Shown here: one piece after another, positions 36,270-48,900 of the stretch
How the letters are laid out: the number at the start of each line of letters is the position of its first letter
Position numbering within the stretch: position 1 is the stretch's first letter
Assembly (NCBI GenBank): GCA_037043015.1
Contig: CM073326.1
Location: 19,662,345 to 19,726,344, forward strand
Direction of reading: 5' to 3'
DNA length: 64,000 nucleotides
Source of the DNA: Bryum argenteum
Lineage: Eukaryota; Streptophyta; Bryopsida; Bryales; Bryaceae
Position numbers and translations under genes: made by a program
The notes under the pieces: generated by a model
Database searches by the model: none
What the model was told of the DNA's origin: nothing
What the model saw: only the letters and a program-made list of their open reading frames with translations

Positions 36270-39131
36270 CTGAAAGTGGAGAAAATCTGAACCGGGTCCT
36301 TGATACTTTTTAAAATATACCTTGAAGAGAGTTTACGAACACGAAAACAAAATTTTAAGTGTCGATGAACGAAACTAGGTACCGGCAATGACGCTCTTGC
36401 GGCGAGCGTTTGGAGATACAAAGATGCCGATGTGTGTGCTCTCCTGTGATCCGACATTCCCTTAGTAAGGTCATCATTGCTTCCATTGTGAGCTAAGAGT
36501 GCAAAATTAATTGTCTCTGAAGATTCGGAGGGTGCTCTTGACGCTGGTGATAAAGGATGATACTCGACAGACTTGCCCTAATCCTGACCAAAACCCTATT
36601 CGCCAAAATTGCGATCCCTTCTTGCTTTTCGTTTTTACGAAAGAAAGAAAGCTTTGGTAGGATAACGTTATGAGTTTGTTGTTGGTCAGCTCTGATTTAC
36701 TAAATTTAGATTTCATGAAAATGAAAGTTGTTTTCGGTCGTAGAATCATTTCATATCTTTCCAAAAAGATCATTTGTGCTCCAAAATTCCTCATACTTTA
36801 GGAGATATTTGAAACCAAAGTTTGAAAACTATATTTGGACATGCCGAAATCTGCCCAAAAATGTGGTATATGCTCATATATTCTCAAAATATGTCCAAAA
36901 TCAATTAAATTTATGTAATTTCAATAGTCCACCAAAAATGGAAGTTTTACTTATCTTCAATTTTGTGTTTTGTACATGTAAAGAAGGTTTTATGGCATGA
37001 TTTCACTCTTTGGGTATTCAAACCCATAATTCTTGATGCGCCTTTTTTATCGTCAAAGATTGGCCTTTATATTTGAATTTCAGAACGTCGTCATGTGAAA
37101 AATCAAGCAATTCTATAGGTTTTATAGGTTCTGTAAGGGTAAAAATTATACATACGTAATTCCAACTCAGTCAGAAGCAAGATATTGAAGAGCCTCGAAT
37201 CAAATGCACTCTTAAAAAGTGATTTCTTTTGCTCACAAGACACTTCAAACCCATTGTGGAAGAAGAAAGAAAGAAAAAGTTCCATCCAACTTTAAATGTT
37301 GTGATCTCACTAATGGTAAGGAATTTGAAACTAAGATTTGGGGTACATATACATATACAAGTAAGGTGGTAGATCTCACGGTGCCACACTTGAAAATAGG
37401 TGAATAACCGAAAATTTTCACCTCGCACAAAAAAAAGGCATTACTTAGGGTTTTTGTCAGTTTTGAAGGCTTTTGCCTTTAGGAGTTATGATTTGACAAA
37501 TTTTGAGGAATTTGAGTCTAATATTTGATGTACATGATTTTGTACGAGTTATGTGCCGGATTCTACAAATGCATATTTCAAAATACATTATAGAATGAAA
37601 AATCTCTCCTTGCATTGAAAGAGGCAGTTTTGGAGGTTTTAATGGCATGCAAATAGAGCCTTCAAAATTTAGTTGTTAAGTCTATGCCGCACTCACATAC
37701 ATGATGCATGTTATACCATATCATTGTTTTTGTACTTTCTTCTAAAATACATTTGCATGAAGATTGCAAAAGTGTAATAAGTTTTTTTTGAGTGGCCTTC
37801 TTGTGACTTCTAGTTTTATCAAATGTATTTCAAATTCGTTATAACCGTGCAAAAAAAAAAGGTTTGATAAAGGTTTGACAAAAGTAAAAACTTAGAGCAT
37901 TTTCAAATCTTATAATAATCTAACACTAATTATCAAATCTCGTGTAGACATGTAAGTTACTTTTAACAAAATTCTATATCAAGTTCAAATCATGTTTATT
38001 GTTCATAGTATTGCGTTCTTTTACTTTTATGGAATATAAGAGAACGTAATAAAAATTTCTATGGTCGTCAATCATGTTTCTTTAAAAATGAAAGATTATA
38101 GATTTAAGATCCCTTTGGTATAATCAATTTAGGTACTTTAAGTTTTAATTTAATTACAAAGTTTTAAAGTCAAAATTTATCCCTTGTTAAACTCAAGTAA
38201 TTTAGTAACTTTGACAATTAATGTATGGAAGATCTTGTAACCAATGTTTATTCGTGAGGTTTTGCCAATTGTTTTCTTACTATATGTGGCTTTTATTATT
38301 CACTAGATTAAAACGTTCAAGGAATTAAGGCTATGTTTAGATAAATGGAATTATATACAAATACATACTATACATGCAAGGATTTCAATTGATTTTATTC
38401 TTATATTATATATTTTACGTATGTAACTCTGCACCAATTTGAGTATAACATTCTACCAATAAGTAGTTGAAAAAATGGATGAGGGTATTTGGTTGTTTAT
38501 TTAATGGGAACTATATTTAGATATGCAAATTTAATCTATCTTTAACTTATCAATTACCATATTACTTGATTGTAAGTCAATTGTAAGTATTCAATTACCA
38601 TAGTGCTTAATCTAGATGAATTTTATCATAAACTAAACTTGAAAGGTTTGCAAATTACAAAACTCCATCCCGAACAAAAACTTATTCCGAGCTCACGTGG
38701 TCAAATAAATGTGCAAGCAATGATGTTTGAGGAATCTTCTAGCTAACTTGCAAAATAACACGTACATAACTCTATTTTATACCATCATGTTATCAATATA
38801 GGGTTTATAGCTCAATATTTCATTAGAGTAAGTATATTGTGAATGTTAAATTGAAGGATTTTTATTATTTTAATAAATGTACAATCTATTTGATTGTACT
38901 AATCATTTAAATTATATGTTGAAAAGATTAAAAACTATATAGTTAGATAATTATAATAGATTTTCCACTAAATTTTGGGACCAAAACAAATTGCTTAGAA
39001 ATAAGAGCTTTTATAAACTCCATGCAACAAAAATATGAATCCATTTGTAAACTTCAGGGATTGCCAAAAAAACTCGAGTGTATTGAGCAATGTATCTAAT
39101 AACAGTCATCTTGTCAAATTGTAGGAAGGAT
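36270..39131. other. AT-rich spacer (copy B)
   Basis: Equivalent of 6057-8914. No gene recognised. Confidence 0.5.
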
Positions 39132-41435
39132 ATGGATCACGCAGAATATACGAGCAATAAGGAGAATGCTCCCCCGTGTATCAATCATGTTACACCAACC
39201 CGTGAACATAGTCGTGGAAGCCACGGACAATTATCATTGGGGAGACGAATTTTGGCATCCACATCCGCCCATAATCGACGCAACAGTTCCCCTTTGAATT
39301 CGGCAAGGAGATTACACAAGAGCAATGAACACGTTGGCGTGCACCTAAAAGATGGAAATGGAACAGTGATAGGAAGAGGAATTCTGGAGACACAAATTCA
39401 AGCAGGCGACAATGTTGGAGGTCTTATTTTATTTCCCCATCAATGCGCAGTCCGTATTTTAGGGGTTCATACAACAAGACTCGCGGATATAAATGTAGAT
39501 GGCGAATCGATGGTAGATTGCATTGGGCAGATTATTCGATGGTCAAAGGACTCAATCGAAACGATTGGAGGTTACAATGGTAATTATAGTCCAAGTTTAA
39601 GTGAGGTCGCCCGCCATTTTGATTTTTCTGAAGAAGGGCCCTCTGGATTCAGAAGCAATGACGAGCAGAATTCAAACTTCAGAAGTGAGGACCACGACAT
39701 AGGAGGCAATGATTCACAACATGAACAAAGTCCGTCAGTGATACAACACATGTGCAGTGTATCCGGAGTTGATGGATTGCCACAAAGCTCACAAAAGCGA
39801 AAATATGTTATGGTTCAACGTGCAACACAAGAAAGAAGACCGAGAGGGCGGTATGTAAAGACACATTTGTGTGGTGTTCTCGTACACGGAGAAGGATTGT
39901 ATTCCGACGTTTGGATTGACTCCCATCATAAGCATGATAGCAATCAGGTGATTACATCCATAATGCATGCAATTGCCGATGTGAAAGCTCGACGTGGTGG
40001 CATTCTTCCTCCAACCTTACGCATCCAAGCGGACAACTGTGGCAGAGAAAACAAGAACCAATACATGTTCGGTATGTGTGCCGCACTTGTTGGTTTGGGC
40101 TATTTTGCGGAGATACATTTGGCTTTTCTTCTTGTTGGGCACACGCATGAAGACATAGACCAAAGATTTAGTGTTATATCTGGAATACTCAAGCGGCAAG
40201 ACATCGATTCAATGCAACAACTGTTAGATTTGGTGAAGGGAGGCACATCTCCTACAGAAACATTCAGAACTTCTCGTCACTTGGAATACATCTGGGATTG
40301 GAAGAAATTCATCACTCCGTACCTGTTTACAGGTCCAGACGCATTTGTGGGGATTTCCAAACCCCATCACTTCAGGTTTTATTTGAAAAACAATAAGCCA
40401 TTCGTTCAGACCAAGAACTATGCCCGAGATTCAAATTGGGAGCCTGCAAATGGCTATCAATGCCTGAATGAAGTGCCGGAACGAGGTTTAAAACCGGAGT
40501 TTGCCAAAGTGGAGGAGGCAACTGAACAAGAGATGCGAGCATTGGAGGAATTTATCAAATGGAAAGAACGTTGCGTCTTGAAGTTGATGCAAGTTGAGCG
40601 TAATCTACAAGCCATAGATGATACAAAGTGGTTGTTACAATATCTCAGCGAATTTCTTGAGAAGAGCAACTTAGAGGTGTGGGAACAATCAAGCTTTTGG
40701 CCCGAAAGAATGGAGTCGCAATTTCATGTTGAGAGGGAGGAGGATATGCATGGATTGGGTGGACTTCAAAGAGGCGAAGGCAGTCTGGACGCACCAACAC
40801 CGAGTGCAATCTTGAATCATCTTCCAGCAGTGCAAGAAAGGGGATATTTTGGGCCGAGACGTCACAAACCACAAAGCAAGAGCTTCAGACCTACAAGGAA
40901 GCAAGGACATGTTCGTACGGCACACGTTACATCTTTGGAGGAAACCACATCGGATCCTTATCCGGAATTTGATCCATTTAACGATGTCAAAGTTGGACAT
41001 TTTGTTGCTATGAATAGCAGCATTGATGATATGAGGTTGGGCATACCTTTTTTTCTAGGAAATGTGAAGGCTACAAGAAATGTTTCCACAGAGTCAGGAT
41101 GCATGAAGATAATATGGTATTGGCCGAAACCAACAATTCTGCAAGATGACCTAGGGATGTGGACTCACAGATACAGAAACTGTCTGAAACGAAGATGGAT
41201 TCCGTCTTATGAGCCGTCGGATTGGGTTGACTTAGATACAGCAATCACCTCATGGGCGCCATCTCCAAAAATTGAGACTTGTATGGTTGAAAAAACCATC
41301 GTGCAGAAAGAGATATCCATTCCAAAAGCAATGACGTTTCATTTGTTGGAGTACATGGCAAATCAATCCCATACAACAAACAACGAGCAAGTGGACAACA
41401 ATGCACGTGCAACAGAAGAAAACGACTCCGAGTAG
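39132..41435 (+). CDS. DUF7869-type transposon protein, intact (copy B)
   Basis: A 767-residue product starting at the ATG at 39132, directly after a probable acceptor (TTGTAG|GAAGGATATGG); 14 further in-frame codons upstream are probably intron. Residues about 70-145 (VHLKDGNGTVIGRG through IGQIIRWS) resemble the small domain seen in plant En/Spm-type element proteins (DUF8039-like). Residues about 250-380 carry the DUF7869-like core: YSDVWIDSHHKHDSN, then LRIQADNCGRENKNQYMFG, then FLLVGHTHEDIDQRFS. These acidic positions are spaced as expected for an RNase H-fold DDE-like nuclease. The C-terminal part (VGHFVAMNSSID through RRWIPSYEPSDWVD) resembles the tail common in these proteins. Likely a transposase or transposon-derived protein; catalytic activity is inferred, not shown. 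Confidence 0.8.
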   Translation: MDHAEYTSNKENAPPCINHVTPTREHSRGSHGQLSLGRRILASTSAHNRRNSSPLNSARRLHKSNEHVGVHLKDGNGTVIGRGILETQIQAGDNVGGLILFPHQCAVRILGVHTTRLADINVDGESMVDCIGQIIRWSKDSIETIGGYNGNYSPSLSEVARHFDFSEEGPSGFRSNDEQNSNFRSEDHDIGGNDSQHEQSPSVIQHMCSVSGVDGLPQSSQKRKYVMVQRATQERRPRGRYVKTHLCGVLVHGEGLYSDVWIDSHHKHDSNQVITSIMHAIADVKARRGGILPPTLRIQADNCGRENKNQYMFGMCAALVGLGYFAEIHLAFLLVGHTHEDIDQRFSVISGILKRQDIDSMQQLLDLVKGGTSPTETFRTSRHLEYIWDWKKFITPYLFTGPDAFVGISKPHHFRFYLKNNKPFVQTKNYARDSNWEPANGYQCLNEVPERGLKPEFAKVEEATEQEMRALEEFIKWKERCVLKLMQVERNLQAIDDTKWLLQYLSEFLEKSNLEVWEQSSFWPERMESQFHVEREEDMHGLGGLQRGEGSLDAPTPSAILNHLPAVQERGYFGPRRHKPQSKSFRPTRKQGHVRTAHVTSLEETTSDPYPEFDPFNDVKVGHFVAMNSSIDDMRLGIPFFLGNVKATRNVSTESGCMKIIWYWPKPTILQDDLGMWTHRYRNCLKRRWIPSYEPSDWVDLDTAITSWAPSPKIETCMVEKTIVQKEISIPKAMTFHLLEYMANQSHTTNNEQVDNNARATEENDSE

Positions 41436-42146
41436 CTGCAAAATAGTATACAAGTTTTTAGTATTAGAATAGATATTTAATATATATTGGTTGAATTTTT
41501 ATAGTCTTATTAGGTATTGATATTCCAGTGTGTATTTTAAGCATATATATACAAGTTTGTGTATATATGTAAATATATAATACATAATATTTTATCATAT
41601 TTTCTTGATCTAAACATGTATAAAACTATGAGATATAAACAAAGTTTCAAGTATTATATTTATTAAATTTGCATCAATAAAAGAGGAAATTTTGTCAAGT
41701 TTTTGTAAAACCTCTAGTTTCACGAATATATGAGGGAGGGAGCAAGTGCGGTTTTCAAAGGCCATGGGCGGTTTTCCTCAATACTGTGTTAATGGTAAAC
41801 ATCCAACGGTCAATTTTTGGATCGGTACTTTAAAATAGTCTGAGATACAAGATCTTACGGTTAGAAGTTCTAAAAAACAAGAAAAAAAATTGTTCATTCC
41901 CCCGGGAGTGCATAGACGTAGAAAATCGCAGTTTGAGGTTTTAAGCCCTCAAAAAAACACCAAGGAAATTTAGGGGTTAATCACATTCCCATATTATTTT
42001 GAGATGTTAAACTAATTGCAAAATAATGTAGTCATGTGGACAATTTTCTTTACTTATATTGGTAATAATTGCAAGATAACATAGTCATCTGGATAGTTTT
42101 TTTACTTAAATTGGTGTTTGGTTTGTGTATGCCTCAATGTTGTAAT

Positions 42147-44168
42147 AGAGTTGGTTTAGGTGACTATATACAGTCATGTAGTCATTAGCATGACTAATAG
42201 TAGTCATATATTTCAATTAGATGACTCTACAAAGTCATAAACCTCTAAAAGACTCAGTAAAAAAATGACACGTGGCGAAGGTGGACCTTGCCTCCATTTT
42301 TGTTTAGGGTTAGGGTTAGGGTTGAGAATATTAAAGGCGTGACCTCTAGCCCCTCATTTTTTGAGCTCTCTTTCTTTCTTTCTCTCTCTCTTAGAAGATT
42401 CTTGAAGGTAAGAGGAGTTGAGGAGTACTTGGAGGTAGGAGTCTTGAGGAGTACTTGGAGGTAGGAGTGTAGATGAATACTTAGAGGGTCAGATTTGATA
42501 GAGGAGAAGTTATTTACATGTTTATTTGCTTTGGCAGATTCTATTGATTGGCAATGAGGCAACAACTCAATTGTCCACCCCAAAAGCTATATGAACTTCT
42601 TTGAGGTATTGTGTTTCATGCATGATCATCTCTCATCTTCAATCAAATTTAGAATCTAAATAGTACTAAGTACAATTGAACATTGTTGCAATTTCTTGAA
42701 CCTTGTATGTGCCTTCCATTGAATCCCACGTATATGTCTTCCATTGCATGATTTTGGTACTGATGTGAAATTTGAATTTCAGTCAAAGAAATCATCACTC
42801 TAAGTAGTCATAGGGCCACATACACGGTAAGAATTTTATCACTACCACGAGTCACTCTTTCCAATACTGTGATTGAAACCAGTCATCTACCCTTGATTGA
42901 AACCAGTCATCTATCCCTTGATTGAAACCAGTCATCTACACTACGACGGTGCAAAGTCATAATCCGTGGCAACTAAAAACATAATTAACATTAATATTCC
43001 ATGTCAACAACATAAAATATGACTCCACAGAGTCACAGTCCACGTTAACGACATTAACTATGACTCCACATAGTCACATTCCACGTTTAACGACATTAAC
43101 TATGATTCCACATAGTCACATTCCACGTCAACCAAAAATATGACTCAATACATTCACCATTACATTACTATGCATGGTGAAAAAAAGATTTATGCGTTGA
43201 CTAAATGATTTGGGAGACCATAACATCCAAAGTTTCTCTCCCAAGTTTATTTGGACATTGTGAAGATTGCTTTTAAACTTTTTAGAGGCTGCCCTTGTAA
43301 AATTGGTAAACTTTTTGACTTGATTCATTTTGCATGGAATGCAAGTAGTGTTTTAGTAATGAATGTATCTTTAGAAAAAATAAAAATTAAAAAAATTACT
43401 TTTTTAAACTGCCCGATCTTGACTTGAAACCTAAAATTTCTAGATGAAGGTGTAAAATTGGAATTTGACTTTGAAAATTTTGCCACATAAATTTTGTTGT
43501 ATAAGGAGCACGCAGTAAAAATCTTATGCAAAAATATCACTTTTAACCCCTTCATGTAAGCTGCCCAAAATCGCAAAAACCCTTTTTCGGTTTTAAGGGA
43601 AGTTTGGGGTTAATAATGGCTCAATTGTCAGCATGGGAAATTTATAGCAAGATTAATAGTACAAGCAATTATCATGCATCTGGAAAGCAAGTAGGAAGCT
43701 AGAACAAGTGGAATCATGGTTTTTAGACTCTCTTGTAATCTAGAAGTTGTATTGTTATTATGTAACTATGAAAATATGTATTAATATTGTGTACCTACTA
43801 TTAGTCAAGTTAACGACTACATGACTACATAAAGTCACCCAAACCAACTCTATGACTACTCTAAGTCATACCAACTCTATGACTACACTAAGTCATACAG
43901 AAATCAAATACCAATACCATATGACTATGTTAGTATGACTACATGTAGTAAGCACTCCAAGCATGACTCCAAAAAATGACTAGGGAAACATATATCCCGT
44001 TCTCAAAGACGTTCCCACCCAGGTCCTCAAAAAAATGACTACATTTATGACTAGTCAATGACTGGACCTTATTATGATTGATTTTTGACTAAACTAATGA
44101 CTGATGTGACTAAGCAGTCACATGGGTCGGTTTACATCTAGTCACATTGGGTTGGATTTGTTGTAGTG
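42147..44168. mobile_element. CACTA-like element remnant (copy B, with a 97-bp deletion)
   Basis: Same element as at 11929-14047, ending with TTGTAGTG at 44168. It lacks the 97 bp equivalent to 13580-13676, so the inner part of the right inverted arm is gone. The deletion is flanked by CTA microhomology. The telomere-like motif is kept at about 42303-42322. Confidence 0.55.
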
Positions 44169-46022
44169 AACAAATTTCAATAAAAAGATGGACTTTAAGT
44201 TCCACTCATTGACCACCCATGGAGTGAAAATCACCTTTACAATAAAGCACTTGACACAAACAAGAAAATATGTACAAAGAAGTTTTCTTACCAACTTTTG
44301 AAAACCAAATCAATAGTGAATAAAGCTAGCATGTTGATTAGTTGACGTGTATACAATAACAAATGGACACGGTAAAATAGTTTGACACAAATGTGTCCCA
44401 TGTGGAGATAAATTGAATCAAACCTCATAAATAGGAATGAAGATAGACTCACAACAATATGAAAATTAAAACTTCAATAGAGTAATTAAAGCCAAAGATG
44501 TGGACTAGTAAACGTGTGAACAACAACAACAAATAGACACGTAAAATCAATACGACAAAAATGTCTTCCACTTAACAAAGATTCGTTACTTGAATAGATC
44601 CCATTAATAAGAGTGAAGATAGACTTACAATAATATGAAATCAAACACTCCAATAAAGTTTTGAAAATAGATTCAAGAAAAATACATCAATTTAGGGAAG
44701 CGGGCAAAGGGAATTCAAAGCGGCGTAAAAACAAGAAGCAAAGGGAGGAGATGAGAATTGAAAGGAGGAAATGGGAGGCAAGAGAAGGAAGGGGGAATGT
44801 ATACAACAGAAAATGGGAGGCAAGAGAAGGAAGGGGGAATGTAGACAACGTGGCTGCATAGATTTGTAGGAATGCGATGGGAACACTTTAGGAACATGGG
44901 CGATGTGGCTCCACAAATTTACTGGGAACGTCGAACTCCAGGCTACCTTTTCTTTCAAAAAGGAATAAAAATTTACACATCCCTCCATGTGTACGTAGTG
45001 GTAGAAAAAACAAAGTATTGAGTTATTGTGCTCCCAATAAACATAAGGAACGTCAAGGGTAAGGATAGAAAATTTACTATAGAACTATATTCATTGTTGA
45101 GTCCAAACCAATAAGTAACATTGAGATTCATTGGTGGACAAAGGAGTTACATCACGTCAACAAGTATCAATTTTATATTAATTTTTTCTATGTAGATTCT
45201 AGAAAAAACATTGAGTGTAAAGACTTTTTTACTCAAAAAGTTATAAGTCAATTGTAAGAAAAAAATTTGTGACTAATTACAATTGTCATCACCACATAAG
45301 AGTCTTAATTCACAATTCTAATACTACAGTGGTACTTGGATAAGATCAACCTCGTTAAGATCAACATTTAGTGAAAAACGTTGTCCATGTCCCTTTATTA
45401 TGCAAAGAGGCATTGTTTCGTTATGGTCAACGCTTGAATAAGGTCAACGTTTTTGTCTGTCCAAAAGCGTTTATCTAATCCAAACACCACTGTAGAGAGA
45501 AATATTAATGCAAATCTAGTTGTAATGATATTTCAAGAAATAAAACTTCCATATAAATACTTGTTGAGCTTCATCCTTAAATTACACCTGCCTAAATAAA
45601 ATTATGGAAGAAAATTAATCCAAAAACTATTCTGTCATTAGAAAAAAGTCCTCATGCTGTAAAACCCAAAAGGCTTATTTCACAATTATGCTTGCAATTA
45701 TTACACACAAATCTTATATGTATATGCGATCACTAAGTAAATACTAAGTAAATACCACTAAGTAAATACTAGACTTAGGTTGGATTTGAAACCAACAAAT
45801 CTGATTGGAATCAAACATTAGAATGAAAAAAAAACATAGCTTTTACTAGTTTCATTCCTTTATCCACTACGTTGATTGTGAGCACAAAGTGCACTTAGGG
45901 GTTCGTGTTGTTGTAGTATAGCAAATACTTTTGTTGTTGCTCAGATTTGATGGTGCTCATGAAGTGCTAAGGAAATGCTTATCTATGCAATAGTAGGGCC
46001 ATCCACAGGATGCATTCTAATA
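44169..46022. other. Spacer between the CACTA-like remnant and the LINE (copy B)
   Basis: Equivalent of 14048-15897, with the same diverged tandem units and the 42-bp repeat near 44770-44850. No gene recognised. Confidence 0.5.
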
Positions 46023-46033
46023 TGACCCCTAAG
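46023..46033. repeat. Left target-site duplication of the LINE (11 bp)
   Basis: TGACCCCTAAG here is repeated exactly at 58855-58865. The empty site in copy A reads TGGCCCCTAAG at 15898-15908, one base different. Confidence 0.93.
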
Positions 46034-46801
46034 GAGTTTGTAGTGAGCCTCGGTTGTTCTTCTTCTTGGACTTGTAAGAGAGAGCGCATGGAGACGAAGC
46101 GGCTCTGAGCCTCGCAGGGATTGAGTGAAGGACGAGTCTCGGAGGATGCTGGGCGCCTGGGTTTTGCCTCTCTTTTGGCTGTGGGATCGTTTGAACAAGG
46201 CAGCTGGGGATACTCACAACCACAACAGACAAACACTGGCGAACCTCTGCTGGAACTGAATCAAGTGTTGGATTGTATCATCATATGCGGTGCAGTGTTG
46301 GCACCTCCTCGCATACTTGCAGGCTGGGCTGCGGCACAATATCGATTCAGGAGCTTCCTCGGTGCTACTCTTCCAGATCTCTAATCACTGCGACTTCTAA
46401 GCAACTTTTCAACAAGCGTTCTACCCTTAGCATCTCATAGAACACATAGATCTAGCTCTCCATCTCGCACTTAGCTACCGATTTAGTTGTCCATTATCAC
46501 CTTCAAAGCTTTGAGTTTTGAATAGTCACGAGATCCGATATTCCCGGATCCACTGCTCCAAGATCTCCAACAAGGCAACAACGGAGCACCACCGAAGTAG
46601 CAAAGCCCCTTCACCAACCACCTGCCAACAAACGAACACAAGAGCAGCAATAGTACGTCGCACGTTGCAGCCAAGCACAACGTTGGGCATCACCGAAGCA
46701 GCACAACCCGTTTGTCTTCTGCACAGAGCCCACGCGCACACTTAAGATCTTCACACAATACAAAGGTACGCATCTAACCAAGCACAATTCAATTTCATTG
46801 C
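46034..46801 (+). promoter_or_regulatory. LINE 5' UTR, presumed to hold the internal promoter
   Basis: About 770 bases of balanced composition without a long reading frame. Full-length LINEs usually start transcription from within this region. A possible donor (AAAG|GTACGC, about 46763) and an acceptor (AAACAG|ATGG at 47059) would splice directly to a candidate ORF1 start; this is only a sequence match. Confidence 0.5.
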
Positions 46802-48742
46802 ATGTCTTTACTTATTTTCTTGACCATTCATCTTCTGAGTAGTCTGAGCACCCCATGTAATGCCTCGAGGACCTCTGCCTCGAGGAGGGACAATGCTTGG
46901 CCTTCCAGGACATTAGAAACACACTCCAATCCTAAAACACAAGCATGTGGACAAAACTCAACTACTCAGCAATTCTTTGACAAATCTAAACATACACTTA
47001 TAAGTCTAGAGGAAATATACTACATAATTGTGCTACACCCCATGTTATCACTTAAACAGATGGCAGGATCCACTCGCTCTAGCGAACACTCGCACAACTC
47101 CTCACAGATCCCGGAAGAAATTGAAATGGAAGATGCGATGCACAACACCAAACGCGACTCTTCAAACTCCGGCAAATCTGCACACAAAAAGGCCAGAGCG
47201 TCAAGCAACACAATTCTCTCCAAAGGTGCCCAAGTCAACATCGATTTCTGGTACGGTTTCCCTGTAATGGAAATACTAGCATACGAAGCCAATGTCCCCC
47301 CTTTCAGCCTCAAAGCATCGGCAGAAGAACTGATCAAAGAAGGATATGTAGCCAGTGAGGTCGAAGAATTGCAGAAAGGACGCATGTCCTTTCCTCGGGT
47401 TCTGCAAAAGCTGTGGCCAACGGAGAGGCCTGACAACATTGAGGGACAACACTACAACATTACGCAGCTGCCGTTTGATATTGAGGTAAATCCAATCACA
47501 AAACTTTCCCTTGACTATCATATCCTCCTACAATTCGAGAAACCAGCGACAACCTTTAGTCATGACCAGATCATGAAAAAACTGCTTCTACGTTTCTCAG
47601 ATATGGGAATAGCCCTAGGGACACAGATAGGAGAACCCATTGCAGTTTTGTGCCAAGGCCCAAAAAACGCCAGAATCTGGTCTGGCATGGCCAAAGTCCA
47701 TCTGAAAAAACCCAAAGCAGATGGAATCGCCCTCCTACGAGGAACTAGAATCTTTGCCATCTCCTTAGATGATGACGTGCTCACCATAGCTAAAGTAGCT
47801 AAATCCTATGACCCAATAGCACCAACCAACCTGCTGACTGTGAAGATCCAGACAGAGAACATCAGAGAATTAGAGCCTCATCAACTTCTCCAAACTGTAG
47901 TAGAAGAAAGCTTTAAACGTGGACACGAGTTTGAGATTACTCAAGCTCAAAAAAACCCTAGAGAAGCGTATGGGTGGCTTACCACCACTTCCCCAGAGCA
48001 AGTCGCCAAAGTTGGCAGGTACCGAATCCCAGTACACGGTGAACTCCTCTCGCCCGTAGTTCCCTCGGAGGACAAGATGTCCAGAGAAGACATTATCAAA
48101 CGGAATTGCTTAGTTCTCATAGCCAAGGGATTGAATCTCACAAAATCTATAGAAATCACTACAGACACCCTGAAAACCTTTATAGGTCCCAAAAACGTTT
48201 CATCGATTTTCTATCCTAGGGCGAAAGAAACAGTGCACAACGGCGTTGCCAACATAGAATGTCTCAACGCAACAGTCTACAAACAGTTTCTACGCAAGTC
48301 AGTGAAACTCAATGGGAAGTGGATAGAGCTACAACCGCATCCTAACAGCTTAAACGAAAGTGCGCGACCCGACGATGCAACCCTCCGCAAACTTGGATTT
48401 GCAGATATTGACACCGCCATGGCCAACACTGTTGCAGCACTCCAAAACGCCCCCAACACAGCTCCAAAGCCGCTCACGAAGAAGGATATCACTGCAATTG
48501 TCGAGGAGGTCGTCACCAAAGAAAACAGCAAGCTGCGCCATGAGTTTAAAGCGGACATGACTACTCTCCACAGCGAAATGAGTGCGGAGGCGAAAGATTA
48601 TGCTGATCAAAAGCATTTGGAGCTCCAGACAGCGTTAACAAACCTGGAACAAGTCCTAGGGCAGAGCATGCAGGTGTTGAAGAACATCGTGCGCCCCGCC
48701 CTCCCAGCTCCATCCTCCGGCAGCAAGCCAAACATGCTCTGA
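46802..48742 (+). CDS. LINE ORF1 protein (RNA-binding type)
   Basis: The frame is open for 646 codons. The likely start is the ATG at 47060 (MAGSTRSSEHSHN, giving 560 residues), because the codons before it look non-coding and an acceptor-like AAACAG sits right at that ATG. The middle (residues 430-550 of the long form) looks like an RNA-recognition fold with an RNP2-like NCLVLIAKGLNL and an RNP1-like NGVANIECLNATVYKQFL. The C-terminal 100 residues (TKENSKLRHEFKADMTTLHS and on) are predicted coiled coil, fitting trimer or multimer formation. No CCHC knuckle is seen. ORF1 proteins coat the element RNA as an RNP. Composition is balanced, unlike ORF2. No frame break. Confidence 0.8.
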   Translation: MSLLIFLTIHLLSSLSTPCNASRTSASRRDNAWPSRTLETHSNPKTQACGQNSTTQQFFDKSKHTLISLEEIYYIIVLHPMLSLKQMAGSTRSSEHSHNSSQIPEEIEMEDAMHNTKRDSSNSGKSAHKKARASSNTILSKGAQVNIDFWYGFPVMEILAYEANVPPFSLKASAEELIKEGYVASEVEELQKGRMSFPRVLQKLWPTERPDNIEGQHYNITQLPFDIEVNPITKLSLDYHILLQFEKPATTFSHDQIMKKLLLRFSDMGIALGTQIGEPIAVLCQGPKNARIWSGMAKVHLKKPKADGIALLRGTRIFAISLDDDVLTIAKVAKSYDPIAPTNLLTVKIQTENIRELEPHQLLQTVVEESFKRGHEFEITQAQKNPREAYGWLTTTSPEQVAKVGRYRIPVHGELLSPVVPSEDKMSREDIIKRNCLVLIAKGLNLTKSIEITTDTLKTFIGPKNVSSIFYPRAKETVHNGVANIECLNATVYKQFLRKSVKLNGKWIELQPHPNSLNESARPDDATLRKLGFADIDTAMANTVAALQNAPNTAPKPLTKKDITAIVEEVVTKENSKLRHEFKADMTTLHSEMSAEAKDYADQKHLELQTALTNLEQVLGQSMQVLKNIVRPALPAPSSGSKPNML

Positions 48743-48900
48743 GCAGCAACTCCATCGCAGAAGCGCAAGCACCACCGAAGCAGCCTCAAAACACCAAAAA
48801 AAACATACAACAATGCAACAAGAGAAGCCGTAGAAGCTGCCTCGAAAATGGCGTCAGTCACCATCAGCACGTTGCCCAGCCAATCACTACTCAGGGACAC

